A stretch of 64,000 bases of DNA from Lutimaribacter pacificus (GTDB taxonomy: Bacteria > Pseudomonadota > Alphaproteobacteria > Rhodobacterales > Rhodobacteraceae), in the NCBI RefSeq assembly GCF_900142185.1, contig NZ_FQZZ01000009.1, positions 1 to 64,000 on the forward strand, written 5' to 3'. Below, one piece after another: positions 1 through 8,345 of this stretch; the stretch's first letter is position 1, and every line of letters starts with the position of its first letter. The notes under the pieces are model-generated. The model worked only from the letters and a program-made list of their open reading frames with translations. It searched no databases and was not told the origin of the DNA. A program made the position numbers and the translations under genes.

Positions 1-1
1 G

Positions 2-235
2 AAATCCGAAAGGGCAAAAGTGGACGACTTTTACGCCGCCCGCGACAACACTATGCCGTCGCTACCGTGGCCGAGTATTGCTCCGCCGTTCACAGCAGCC
101 TTGCTGCTGGGCATGATCGAAAGTTTCGGCACTTATCTGTTCCCGCAGTATCCGGGCATCTTCTTCCTGCTGGCGCTGGCGGTCATTTTGCTGGTCAAGC
201 CCTCGGGGATCATGGGCAAGGAGCAGACCGCATGA
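2..235 (+). CDS. livH: LivH-type branched-chain ABC permease, C-terminal fragment (cut by window edge)
   Basis: The reading frame is open from the left edge to a TGA that overlaps the next start (ATGA). The last ~50 residues look like the end of a LivH inner-membrane permease: a short amphipathic stretch (LLLGMIESFGTYL) and a final hydrophobic segment (FFLLALAVILLVKPSGI) ending in GKEQTA. LivH, LivM, LivG and LivF form one ABC importer of branched-chain amino acids or of carboxylates that use the same transporter family, and the next three genes supply the other components. The first ~20 residues, before PSIAPPF, do not resemble the usual glycine-rich LivH sequence, and bases 1-12 match a stretch inside the IS6 transposase further on. 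The gene may therefore be disrupted near the window edge. The family call for the tail is good; whether it is intact is unknown. Confidence 0.7.
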   Translation, partial: KSERAKVDDFYAARDNTMPSLPWPSIAPPFTAALLLGMIESFGTYLFPQYPGIFFLLALAVILLVKPSGIMGKEQTA

Positions 236-1254
236 TCGACTATCGCGTAAGGTTCCGTACAAACCTGGTGATCGCCGCCTGCGGTCTGGCCGCGTTCGCG
301 GTGGTGCCATTTGTGGCCAATAGCGGGCTGTTGTTCCTGGCCGGTCTGGTTGCCATCAACATCGTCTTCGGTCTGTCGTGGAACTTTCTGTTCTCGGGCG
401 TTGGATTGCTGAGCTTCGGTCATGCCATGTTCTTCGCGGGTGGGGCATATGGCATGGCGCTGATCACGCGGCATGTCCCCGAAATGCCGTTTCTGCTCGC
501 ACTTGTGCTGGGCGCGGCCTGCGGTGGGCTGATTGCGCTGGTCTTTGGCGTGGTTGCCCTGCGCCGGGCCAGCGGGGTCTACTTCGCGGTTCTGACCTTG
601 GCCTTCTCAGAGCTGATTCACATCCTGATCACCAAGACCACCTTTCTGGGCCGCAATGACGGGCTGACCGGCATCCCGCGCCCGGTGATCGAGCTTGGTT
701 TCGGAACGCTGAACCTGACCAGTGCGACGGCCTATTATTACTTTATCATCATCGCGATGACGCTGGTGGCGGTCATGATGTGGTGCTTTCAGAATGCACC
801 GGCCGGGCGTTTGCTCCAGGCTATCCGGCAGGACCAGATGCGCACCGCTTTCCTGGGCACACCGATCCAGGGCTGGCAATTGACCGCCTTTGTCATCTCG
901 GGCACGGTTGCCGCCTTCTGCGGTGCGGTCATGGTGCCGTTCACGCAGATCGCCTCGCCCGAAATCGCTTATTGGACCGTTTCGACCCAACCGATCCTGT
1001 TCACCCTGCTGGGCGGCGCCGGGCAATTCTGGGGGCCGGCGGTGGGGGCCATTCTGTTCGGCGCTATCGACTATGGAACACGCACTATGCATGGGTTGTC
1101 CGAGATCACTGTGGGCGTCCTGCTTTTGGCAGTTGTGCTGATTATTCCGGGTGGCTTGCTGGGGTTGCTCAAGCGCCGCCGCGCGGCTGCAAGCAAGTCC
1201 GCCCGCTCTGAAACCGCTGGCGAACGGACATCCGAAACGGAGGCTGGCAAGTGA
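232..1254 (+). CDS. livM: LivM-type branched-chain ABC transporter permease
   Basis: 340-residue polytopic membrane protein, the second permease subunit of a Liv-type ABC importer. It starts with MIDYRVRFRTN and has about eight to ten hydrophobic segments. The LivM-typical central motifs are visible: GLLSFGHAMFFAGGAYG near residue 60, and LLGGAGQFWGPAVGA near residue 260 in the EAA-loop region. The start is the ATG overlapping the upstream stop by four bases (ATGA), and the stop overlaps the GTG of livG, so the genes are translationally coupled. The C-terminus is a charged, non-membrane tail of about 30 residues. The substrate cannot be read from the sequence. The two CoA ligases downstream suggest a carboxylic acid rather than an amino acid (inference). 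Confidence 0.9.
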   Translation: MIDYRVRFRTNLVIAACGLAAFAVVPFVANSGLLFLAGLVAINIVFGLSWNFLFSGVGLLSFGHAMFFAGGAYGMALITRHVPEMPFLLALVLGAACGGLIALVFGVVALRRASGVYFAVLTLAFSELIHILITKTTFLGRNDGLTGIPRPVIELGFGTLNLTSATAYYYFIIIAMTLVAVMMWCFQNAPAGRLLQAIRQDQMRTAFLGTPIQGWQLTAFVISGTVAAFCGAVMVPFTQIASPEIAYWTVSTQPILFTLLGGAGQFWGPAVGAILFGAIDYGTRTMHGLSEITVGVLLLAVVLIIPGGLLGLLKRRRAAASKSARSETAGERTSETEAGK

Positions 1255-2009
1255 CCCGGATCATGGAAGCACGCGCCATGCACAAATCCTACGGTCAGGT
1301 AAAGGTGCTGGAGGATGTCAGTTTCGATCTTGAGGAAGGCGAAGCGCATGTAGTCATCGGGCCGAACGGTGCTGGCAAGACCACGCTTTTTCGCTGCCTG
1401 AGCGGGGAAACCCGTATCAACAGTGGCTCGATCATGCTGAACGGCCAGGATGTGACGGGGCTTGCAGGTTGGCAGCGCGTTCAGCGTGGCATCGGGCGGT
1501 CATTCCAGGTCGCACGGATATTCCAGGACATGTCAGCCTTTGAAAACCTGATCGTGGCGATCGAGACGCGAGAGCGCAGTGAAAAGGGTCTTTGGGCCAG
1601 TTTCGGCCATATCGCGCCACGGCGAGCCGTGATGGACGAGGCTGAACGCCTGGTTCATGAACTGGGGCTCGAGGGGACGCTGGACGACCCGGCCGGAACC
1701 CTGTCGCATGGCGACAAGAAGCGGCTGGAACTGGCGATGAGCCTTGCATTGCGCCCCAAGGTTCTGATGCTGGATGAACCGACTGCGGGGATGTCACCAT
1801 CTGACCGATCTGAAGCTGTGCGCCTTATTTCAGATGTGCGTGCCCGGTATGGTCTGACGCTTCTGCTGACCGAACACGACATGGAGGTGGTGTTCGGCCT
1901 CGCGACACGTCTGACAGTTCTGCATCACGGCGCGATCATCGCCTCGGGCGAGCCGCACAAGGTGCGCGCAGATGCGCGCGTAAGGGAGGTTTATCTTGGC
2001 CAGCACTGA
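1251..2009 (+). CDS. livG: LivG-type ABC transporter ATP-binding protein
   Basis: 252-residue ABC ATPase. Walker A (GPNGAGKTT) lies at about residues 37-45, the signature motif appears as LSHGDKKRLE near 150, and Walker B with its Glu (LMLDEPTAG) is near 170. The degenerate signature (LSHG instead of LSGG) and the C-terminal REVYLGQH are typical of LivG. The start is a GTG that overlaps the livM stop (GTGA), preceded by GGAGG seven bases upstream; an ATG four codons later is an alternative. The protein pairs with LivF to power the LivH/LivM permease at the inner membrane. Confidence 0.92.
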   Translation: MTRIMEARAMHKSYGQVKVLEDVSFDLEEGEAHVVIGPNGAGKTTLFRCLSGETRINSGSIMLNGQDVTGLAGWQRVQRGIGRSFQVARIFQDMSAFENLIVAIETRERSEKGLWASFGHIAPRRAVMDEAERLVHELGLEGTLDDPAGTLSHGDKKRLELAMSLALRPKVLMLDEPTAGMSPSDRSEAVRLISDVRARYGLTLLLTEHDMEVVFGLATRLTVLHHGAIIASGEPHKVRADARVREVYLGQH

Positions 2010-2715
2010 ACCCTTGCTCAAGGTACGAGGCCTGAACGCCTATTACGGCGGCAGTCACATCATCCAGGATGCCGCACTGCGCGTGGAGCCCGGTGAAAGC
2101 GTGGCGCTTTTGGGCCGCAATGGCGCAGGCAAATCCACGTTGATGAAAAGCCTTCTGGATGCAGGCCCCCGCGTGACGGGTGAGATCATGTTCGACGGTG
2201 TTGCTCTGGCGGGGGTGGCCACCGATGCACGCACCCGGCACGGCCTGGTTCTGGTGCCCGAAGACCGGCGGATCTATCCCAACATCACCGTGGCCGAGAA
2301 TATCGCGCTTGGCCGTCACGCCGCCCGACCCGGTGCGAAAGTCAACAGTGACGAGATCTATGACTTGTTCCCGTTGCTCAAGCCATTGCTGCAGCGTGCG
2401 GGCTACCAACTTAGCGGCGGGCAGCAGCAACTGGTTGCGGTTGCGCGCGGCCTGATGGGTGCGCCGCGTCTTTTGCTGCTTGATGAGCCGGTCGAAGGGT
2501 TGGCCCCTGTCGTGGTCGATGAGATCGCCCATGATATCGGGCGCATCCGGCAGACCGGCGAGCTTGCGCTGCTGATCGCGGAACAGAACCTTGGCTTTGC
2601 GCGCCGCGTCACTGATCGGGTCGTGCTGATCGACAGCGGGCGTATCGTCTTTGATGGAGGCTGGGATGCCTTTGACGCCGACCCGCAATTGAAGGAGCGT
2701 TACCTTGCAGTCTGA
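1996..2715 (+). CDS. livF: LivF-type ABC transporter ATP-binding protein
   Basis: 239-residue ABC ATPase with Walker A GRNGAGKST (about 39-47), a canonical LSGGQQQL signature near 139, and Walker B LLLLDEPVEG near 158. The ending LKERYLAV is characteristic of LivF. It starts at a TTG 14 bases inside the end of livG; a good GGGAGGT ribosome site five bases upstream supports this unusual start. It is the second nucleotide-binding subunit of the Liv importer encoded by the preceding genes. Confidence 0.92.
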   Translation: MASTEPLLKVRGLNAYYGGSHIIQDAALRVEPGESVALLGRNGAGKSTLMKSLLDAGPRVTGEIMFDGVALAGVATDARTRHGLVLVPEDRRIYPNITVAENIALGRHAARPGAKVNSDEIYDLFPLLKPLLQRAGYQLSGGQQQLVAVARGLMGAPRLLLLDEPVEGLAPVVVDEIAHDIGRIRQTGELALLIAEQNLGFARRVTDRVVLIDSGRIVFDGGWDAFDADPQLKERYLAV

Positions 2716-4357
2716 ATCCATGTCCAAACCGCAGGGCGGGTGGCCACTGCGTTTCGCGCCGGGCGAACGTGAAGCCCGCCGGGCTTCGGGGGAATGGCCC
2801 GGCCTGACATTGGCTGATAGGGCAACCGAAAGGGCCGAGCTGCAACCCGAGGTGATCGCCGTTATGGACGAGAAGGGGGCAGTTGACTATGCCACCTGCC
2901 TCGCACGCGCCACCGACGTGGCGCGTGGGCTGCTGGAACTGGGGATTGCCCCCGGCGATACTGTCAGCTTTCAACTGCCGAACTGGACCGAGGCGGTGAT
3001 CCTGAACCTGGCATGTGCCCTTGGCGGGTTTGTCATCAATCCCGTGATACCCATCTATAGGCAGGCGGAACTGGCCTTTATCCTGGCCGATTGCCGCGCG
3101 CGGATCGCGTTCATTCCAGGGGAGTGGCGTGCGGTCGATTATGCCAAGATCTATGACGAGCTTCGCCCCGACCTGCCCGATCTGGCCCATGTCGCCAGCG
3201 TGCGCGGGAGTGGGGAGCTGACCTTCGACGCGATCGAGGCGCTGGGGCAAAGCGTCAAACACCCGCTGAAGGCGGCAGACCCCGACAGCGCCAAGCTGAT
3301 CATCTATACTTCGGGTACAACGGGTCTGCCAAAGGGCGTGATTTATTCGCACAACCAGTCGCGCCGTCCGCTGTGGTCCAGCATGGAGGCTTGGGGGTTG
3401 AGTGCGGGTGACACGCTGTTGATGCCCAGCCCGGTTACCCATGTTACGGGGTACTCCTATGGAATGGAGATGCCGTTCCAGTTCGGTACACGCAGCGTGC
3501 TGATGGAGCGTTGGGACGCGGCGAAGGCCGTCGAGATTTCCCGTCGCGAAGGTGTGGACTTCATGATCGGCGCCACGCCCTTTCTGGCCGAACTCGTAGA
3601 TCAGGCGGGACGGCAGGGAGAGCGGCTGCCCAACCTGCGTGTCTACGGTTGCGGCGGGGCTGCCGTGCCCCCAGCGCTGATCGACAGGGCCAACCGTCAC
3701 TTCGTCAATTGCCGCGCTTTCCGGGTATTTGGAAGTTCTGAATGTCCCATGGTTACGCAGGGCTGTCTTGATGACACGGAACTTGCCGCGCATAGCGATG
3801 GGCGGGTAACGGATTGGGACGTCAAGGTGGTCGATGACGCGGGGCTCCCCCTACCCGCCGGGAGGGAGGGCGAGATTCTGGCCCGTGGTCCTTCGCTGTT
3901 CCGGGGGTACACCGACCCCGCCGCCACCAAGGAATCTTTCGACGGCGAAGGGTATTTTCGCACCGGCGATCTGGGCATCGTGACCGAAGATGGCATCCTG
4001 ACTGTCACTGGCCGCAAGAAGGATATCATCATCCGCGGCGGCGAAAACCTGAGCGCCAAGGAAATCGAGGATGCCCTGCACACACACCCTGCCATCCGTG
4101 AGGCCGCTGTCGTTTCGATGCCGCATGACCGGCTGGGCGAGGGCGTCTGCGCCTACGTGATCCCCGCCGTGGCCGTGCAGGTGCCGCCTTTGGCCGAGAT
4201 GACAGAGTTCCTGCTGGACTATGGGTTGGCGCGGCAGAAATGCCCCGATCTTTTCGAAGTCGTGGATGACCTGCCCCGCACCGCCTCGGGGAAGGTGCAG
4301 AAACATGTTCTGCGCGCGCGCATCCGCGACCTTCTTGCCGCCGAGGGCACAGGCTAA
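2705..4357 (+). CDS. AMP-forming acyl-CoA ligase (cyclohexanecarboxylate/benzoate-type)
   Basis: 550-residue member of the ANL adenylating family, which makes acyl-CoA from a carboxylate, ATP and CoA in the cytoplasm. The P-loop-like motif YTSGTTGLPKG is near residue 200, the ATP-binding TGD near 420 (YFRTGDLG), the hinge motif GRKKDIIIRGGENLS near 437, and the catalytic Lys in SGKVQKH near 528. The start is a TTG overlapping the livF end, with AAGGA eight bases upstream; an ATG at 2720 is possible. Overlap with the transporter operon suggests it activates the imported acid. The N-terminal WPLRFAPGER resembles cyclohexanecarboxylate-CoA ligases, but the substrate is not certain. Confidence 0.85.
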   Translation: MQSESMSKPQGGWPLRFAPGEREARRASGEWPGLTLADRATERAELQPEVIAVMDEKGAVDYATCLARATDVARGLLELGIAPGDTVSFQLPNWTEAVILNLACALGGFVINPVIPIYRQAELAFILADCRARIAFIPGEWRAVDYAKIYDELRPDLPDLAHVASVRGSGELTFDAIEALGQSVKHPLKAADPDSAKLIIYTSGTTGLPKGVIYSHNQSRRPLWSSMEAWGLSAGDTLLMPSPVTHVTGYSYGMEMPFQFGTRSVLMERWDAAKAVEISRREGVDFMIGATPFLAELVDQAGRQGERLPNLRVYGCGGAAVPPALIDRANRHFVNCRAFRVFGSSECPMVTQGCLDDTELAAHSDGRVTDWDVKVVDDAGLPLPAGREGEILARGPSLFRGYTDPAATKESFDGEGYFRTGDLGIVTEDGILTVTGRKKDIIIRGGENLSAKEIEDALHTHPAIREAAVVSMPHDRLGEGVCAYVIPAVAVQVPPLAEMTEFLLDYGLARQKCPDLFEVVDDLPRTASGKVQKHVLRARIRDLLAAEGTG

Positions 4358-4435
4358 CGGCGACAAGGCGTCCCTGCCTTGCCCAGGGCCCGCCCGGTCG
4401 CATATGCAGGCAAGGTCAAGAGGGTGAAAGATGAT

Positions 4436-5092
4436 ATGGCAAAACGCGCTCGGAAAGCACAGGAGACACGGCAAAACATCCTTGATGCGGCTGCTGTGGT
4501 TGTAGGTCGGTATGGATATGGCAAAGCCTCGATAGGGCGCATCGCCGAAGAAGCAGGTGTGGCCCATGGTTTGATCTACTTGTACTTCAAGAACCAGCAG
4601 GATCTGTTCGACCAGTTGCTGCCTCATGTGGGCGAAGCCATGCTGCGTTTCATCGCCGAAGTGACGCTGGATGCCTCGACCTTTGCCGAGCGCGAACGCA
4701 AGGGCCTGGATGCCAACTTTGAATTCCTTCAACGGCATCCCGCCCTGCATCGTATCCTGAACGAAGCGGCCTTTTTCGCGCCTGAAGCCCACCAGCAATA
4801 TCTGCGCCGTATGGCGGGCGGTTACACGCGGTCGCTGCAGCGCGGCTGGGCCACAGGCGAAATCCAAGGATACGATGAGAGTGAGCTCGAAGTCATTGCC
4901 TACATGATGATCGGTGCGCGCGAATACCTGCTGGAACGCTATGCGGCCCAAGGCACCGTGATCACTGATCTGCCCGCCGAGGTTAAGAAAACATATTTGC
5001 GGATCGTGGCGCGAAGCCTTGGGTTGGATGACAGTTTGATGTTCCCCGACCAGAATGATCCTTCCAGGTCGGCGTCACGCGCACAGCCATGA
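4436..5092 (+). CDS. TetR/AcrR-family transcriptional regulator
   Basis: About 218 residues. The N-terminal helix-turn-helix is clear: TRQNILDAAAVVVGRYGYGKASIGRIAEEAGVAHGLIYLYFKNQQDLFDQLL. This is cited here only by its key parts (ILDAA, GYGKASIGRIAEEAGV, LIYLYFKNQQDL). The rest is an all-helical ligand domain without recognisable specificity. The start is uncertain: ATG at 4436, or GTG at 4424 (AAGG eight bases upstream). It sits between two acyl-CoA ligase genes, and its stop overlaps the next start (ATGA), so it is probably a local repressor responding to a CoA thioester of the transported acid (inference). Confidence 0.85.
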   Translation: MAKRARKAQETRQNILDAAAVVVGRYGYGKASIGRIAEEAGVAHGLIYLYFKNQQDLFDQLLPHVGEAMLRFIAEVTLDASTFAERERKGLDANFEFLQRHPALHRILNEAAFFAPEAHQQYLRRMAGGYTRSLQRGWATGEIQGYDESELEVIAYMMIGAREYLLERYAAQGTVITDLPAEVKKTYLRIVARSLGLDDSLMFPDQNDPSRSASRAQP

Positions 5093-6741
5093 CAGACAAG
5101 AATACTCAGTATCAGGGCCGTTTGGCAGATCAGGTTGATCATGATGGTTTGAGTGTTCCTGCGCTTATGGAGTTGCAGGCTCGCACACGCGGCGACGCGC
5201 TGGCGCTGTCGGCGATGACATGCGGGGCCGAACGCCGACGCCTGACTTATGCCGAACTGAACGCGGCAAGCCGACGCGCGGCCACGCGGTTTCAAGACAT
5301 GGGGATGCAGCCGGGCGATCGGCTCGGGATCTATCTGACCAATGATTGGGCGCTGGAGTGTTTCGTTGCCGCCCTTGGAGCATTGAGGTTCGGAGCCGTG
5401 GTGGTGCCGTTGAACACCCGCAGTTCGGCAGCAGAGCTGTCGCATGCGATTGCTTTGACCGCACCATTCGCCATCCTGAGCAACGCCGATGGCCGCGCGC
5501 CCTTGGACGCGGCAGTTGCCCTGACAAAAGCCCAGGGCGCCATATCGCCCGTCAGCATAGATGCCGGGCACATCACGGAACCCGGTGACGAACAGCCACA
5601 GATACCCTTGGACGATCCGGGGGCAGATGCGCTGGGATGTCTATTGTTCACGTCCGGCACCACGGGAAAGGCCAAGGCGGTGATGCACAGCCATCGCACG
5701 ATGATCGCGACGGGTCACTGCAGCGGCGGTGCGTTGGGCCTGCGTTCGGATGACGTATACCAGGGCGCTTTCCCGTTCTTCACCAGCTCGGCGCTCAATC
5801 TTGCGGGCATGTCATGTTGGGTCGCCGGGGCCGGCCTGGTGATCGAAGGCCAGATTGACACCGGCGCCCGGCTTGACCTGATCCGTAGCGAAGGCACGCG
5901 TTTCTACCACGGTGTGCCCTCGATCCTGAACTTCATGATACAGGCCCATGATACGGCGCGGCATGACCTGCGCGGGTTGCGCGTCATCGCCAATGGCGGC
6001 GCTACAATGCCGGGTGAACTGACCGAGCGGATTGCGAGAACATGGCCCTGGGTGGATCAGGTTCAGATTTATGGGATGACCGAAAGTGGCCCGGCTGGCA
6101 CGGTTTTGCCGTCCGATCGCCTTGCCGAAAAGGGCGGATCCGTCGGGCGGGCAATGGCGGGATTGAACGTGGAAATACTGGATGACGCGGGCCACCCCTT
6201 GCCCGCAGGCACGATGGGCGAGATTGCTCTGACAGGTGCGCCTGTGGCCTTGGGCTATTACCGCAACGCGGCCGCCACCGCCGCGGCCTTTGACGGGCGG
6301 CGCATCCGCACGGGTGATGTCGGGCAGCTCGACCGCGACGGTTTCCTGTGGTTCGGGGATCGCAAGAAAGACCTGATCAACCGGGGCGGATTGAAGATAG
6401 CCTCGGTCGCGGTCGAGAACGCGCTTTATCGTCACCCAGATGTGCTGGAGGCTGCGGTGATCGCCGTGCCGCATCCTCATCTGGGAGAAGATGTCGCCGC
6501 CATTGTCACGGCGCGACCCGGGAGGGCGGGCGATGCTCTGGCGGTCGCATTGCAGGATATGTGCCGCGAGGAACTGGCCGATTATGCCGTGCCGCGTCGT
6601 ATCCTGTTTCGTGAGAGCCTGCCGCGCAATCCGATGGGCAAGATCCTGAAGGCCGATCTGCGCCGCATCATGGCGGATGAAGTAGCAGCGCGCGATGCGA
6701 CGGACCGTGTGAAAGACGACGGAGAAGAGGACTGCACATGA
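5089..6741 (+). CDS. AMP-forming acyl-CoA ligase
   Basis: 550-residue ANL-family ligase. Motifs: FTSGTTGKAKA near residue 188, YGMTESG near 325, RTGDVGQLDRDGFLWF near 406, GDRKKDLINRGGLKI near 423, and the catalytic Lys in NPMGKILK near 517. It is clearly distinct from the ligase at 2705 and not a recent duplicate. The start ATG overlaps the tetR stop, and the stop overlaps another ATG (6738), so the operon continued into a gene that has since been truncated. The substrate is unknown; two ligases in one operon may activate successive intermediates or related acids. Confidence 0.85.
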   Translation: MTDKNTQYQGRLADQVDHDGLSVPALMELQARTRGDALALSAMTCGAERRRLTYAELNAASRRAATRFQDMGMQPGDRLGIYLTNDWALECFVAALGALRFGAVVVPLNTRSSAAELSHAIALTAPFAILSNADGRAPLDAAVALTKAQGAISPVSIDAGHITEPGDEQPQIPLDDPGADALGCLLFTSGTTGKAKAVMHSHRTMIATGHCSGGALGLRSDDVYQGAFPFFTSSALNLAGMSCWVAGAGLVIEGQIDTGARLDLIRSEGTRFYHGVPSILNFMIQAHDTARHDLRGLRVIANGGATMPGELTERIARTWPWVDQVQIYGMTESGPAGTVLPSDRLAEKGGSVGRAMAGLNVEILDDAGHPLPAGTMGEIALTGAPVALGYYRNAAATAAAFDGRRIRTGDVGQLDRDGFLWFGDRKKDLINRGGLKIASVAVENALYRHPDVLEAAVIAVPHPHLGEDVAAIVTARPGRAGDALAVALQDMCREELADYAVPRRILFRESLPRNPMGKILKADLRRIMADEVAARDATDRVKDDGEEDCT

Positions 6742-6842
6742 CCCCGGACGGGCAGGGTGCTATACGTACGTCACTGGAGTTACCCTTGGCGGACCCGCCT
6801 GACTATGGGCGCCATGATACTGTCAAAGAAAACTGGGTTTAG
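6738..6842 (+). pseudogene. Truncated ORF interrupted by the IS6-type element
   Basis: An ATG overlaps the stop of the upstream ligase exactly as in the rest of this operon (ATGA) and opens a frame MTPDGQGAIRTSLELP... that ends at a TAG after 34 codons. The last nine or so codons lie in what appears to be the left end of the insertion sequence. The simplest reading is the 5' stub of a further operon gene whose remainder was lost on insertion. About 26 native residues remain, too few to name the family, and no continuation was found on the other side of the element. Confidence 0.5.
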
Positions 6843-7630
6843 ACGGGCAGGGCGGTTTCGTAGCGTTCGCGTATGACAAAACCCGATCCATTCAAATACT
6901 TTACAACGAGCCGTGAGATCATCCGCCTGGCGGTGATGTTGTACGTGCGGTTCCCACTGTCTCTGAGAAATGTCGAAGACCTGCTGCACGAACGCGTTAT
7001 CGATGTGAGCCATGAAGCCATTCGATATTGGTGGCATCGGTTCGGGCCGATGTTTGCATCGGAAATCCGAAAGCGGCGGATTTCCGGGATGAAATCCAGC
7101 AACTGGTGCTGGCATCTGGATGAGATGTTCGTGAAGATCAACGGCGAGCGCCACTACCTCTGGCGGGCTGTGGATCACGAAGGCGAAGTCCTGGAAAGCT
7201 TTGTGACCAAGACGCGAGACAAGAAGGCGGCGCTAAAATTCCTAAGGAAAGCAATGCGCAAGCACGGACGCCCAGACGTCATTGTCACGGACAGGCTGCG
7301 TTCGTACGGCGCCGCGTTGAAGGAGATCGGCAATGCAGATCGACAGGAAACGGGGCGTTGGCTGAACAACAGAGCGGAGAATTCACATCTGCCGTTCCGA
7401 CGGCGAGAACGGGCGATGCTGCGCTTCCGACGCATGCGAAGTTTACAGAAATTCGCCGCCGTCCACGCCTCGATCTACAACTTGTTTAATTCGGAGCGCA
7501 GCCTTTCCTCCAGGTCACATTTCAAATCGAACCGCGCCGCGGCCTTGACCGAGTGGCGTGGTCTCTGCACGGCATAAGGGACAGGCATTCTGTCCTTGTG
7601 GAGACTGGTTCGAATTTGTCTGGCAGCACC
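6816..7630 (+). mobile_element. IS6-family-like insertion sequence (approximate ends)
   Basis: A full-length IS6-type transposase gene occupies almost the whole element. Imperfect terminal inverted repeats can be read: GATACTGTCAAAGAAA at 6816-6831 against the reverse complement of 7615-7630, GGTGCTGCCAGACAAA, identical at 11 of 16 positions. A second end-like sequence, complement GGAGCTGTCAGACC, lies at 7637-7650 just outside, so the right boundary could be there. The eight bases flanking each candidate end do not match, so no target duplication is visible. IS6 elements move by replicative cointegrate formation and often leave none after rearrangement. Confidence 0.6.
6873..7577 (+). CDS. 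IS6-family transposase
   Basis: 234 residues, normal length for the family. The DDE catalytic residues are visible in LDEMFVKING (about residue 78), VTDRLRSYG (about 137) and NNRAENSHLPFRRRE (about 166). Other hallmarks are the N-terminal FKYFTTSREIIRLAVMLYVRFPLSLRNVEDLL region, cited by its parts FRYPLS-like and RNVEDLL, the WRAVDHEGEVLES box, and the C-terminal RAAALTEWRGLCTA. The frame is intact, so the element may still be active. It separates the ligase operon from the gentisate island. Confidence 0.92.
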   Translation: MTKPDPFKYFTTSREIIRLAVMLYVRFPLSLRNVEDLLHERVIDVSHEAIRYWWHRFGPMFASEIRKRRISGMKSSNWCWHLDEMFVKINGERHYLWRAVDHEGEVLESFVTKTRDKKAALKFLRKAMRKHGRPDVIVTDRLRSYGAALKEIGNADRQETGRWLNNRAENSHLPFRRRERAMLRFRRMRSLQKFAAVHASIYNLFNSERSLSSRSHFKSNRAAALTEWRGLCTA

Positions 7631-7811
7631 CTCATCGGTCTGACAGCTCCCTTGCGGACGATCTCGATCCCGCATTGCGCGGCGTAACGCCTTTTGGGGA
7701 GCTTCCGAGGCAGGTGCTGGTGGAAAACGAGCAGGCGGCATTTCGCGGCAGTGGCGCGGCCTGCATCTTGCCACTGCAGGGGCAGGCGGGGAAACGGCGA
7801 TTTGCGTCGTG
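7631..7811. other. Non-coding stretch between the IS end and the gentisate island
   Basis: No reading frame with a credible start, ribosome site or recognisable product was found on either strand. It probably contains remains of what lay beside the insertion site. The open frames here are extensions of frames opposite neighbouring genes. Confidence 0.4.
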
Positions 7812-8345
7812 TCAGTCCTTGTTTTCCAGCTGCGCAGCGGCTTCGGACAAAAGCCTTGCGCGCAGGGCGGGCAGTTGGTGCACCGGCATCTGCGACCCGT
7901 CGAGGAGGCGCACATGGCGGTCCCACCCGGAGTCTTCGAGGTCGCGCCATTCGACATCGAGATGCACCCGGGAATGGTCGAACAGGTGTCGCAGGGCGCG
8001 GGGGGGCAGGGTAGCACCGTGCGCGATCTCGGCGTCGCGGGCCTCGGGCGAGGGATACATCGGTTGTTCGACGCCGCTGCGCACGCCTTCGATCAGCCGT
8101 GTCAGCGCGCGCGCCTGGTAGCTGACGCCGGCCACAACATGGGCGCGGGTCAGGCCCGGCACCGATGACGGTGCGTAAAGGGCGTCGTCGGACAGGTCGT
8201 TCAGCTTGCGGGCGAAAAGGGCGGTCGCGCGTCGGGCCAGCAACAGCTCGTCATGCGGTGCCTGTGCCGCGTCATAGCGCGCGCCCGCGCCCTGCCGCGC
8301 GCGCAGGGCATCGCGCGCGGCCTGTTCTTCGGCTGTCAGTTTCAC
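7812..8345 (-). CDS. DinB-like maleylpyruvate isomerase family protein
   Basis: 177 residues, starting at a GTG that overlaps the gentisate dioxygenase stop (GTGA). The sequence resembles the N-terminal domain of mycothiol-dependent maleylpyruvate isomerases (DinB/YfiT-like four-helix fold): an HDELLLARRATALF helix, the segment VPGLTRAHVVAGVSYQARAL, and VHLDVEWRDLEDSGWD near residue 135. The role would be isomerising maleylpyruvate, the product of gentisate cleavage, to fumarylpyruvate. It is shorter than the actinobacterial enzyme (about 240 residues). The His expected after AHVxA is Gly, and the EVxVHH-type motif is not preserved, so the chemistry is uncertain. Alphaproteobacteria are not known to make mycothiol. 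A glutathione-type isomerase is also encoded at 21620. Confidence 0.7.
   Translation of the reverse strand: MKLTAEEQAARDALRARQGAGARYDAAQAPHDELLLARRATALFARKLNDLSDDALYAPSSVPGLTRAHVVAGVSYQARALTRLIEGVRSGVEQPMYPSPEARDAEIAHGATLPPRALRHLFDHSRVHLDVEWRDLEDSGWDRHVRLLDGSQMPVHQLPALRARLLSEAAAQLENKD

Noticed and set aside
7611-7625. GGTTCGAATTT resembling a tRNA T-loop
   Set aside because: No cloverleaf can be folded around it; it lies in the right end of the insertion sequence.
6808-7638. Eight-base target duplication around the IS6 element
   Set aside because: The eight bases outside each candidate end do not match for either possible right boundary.
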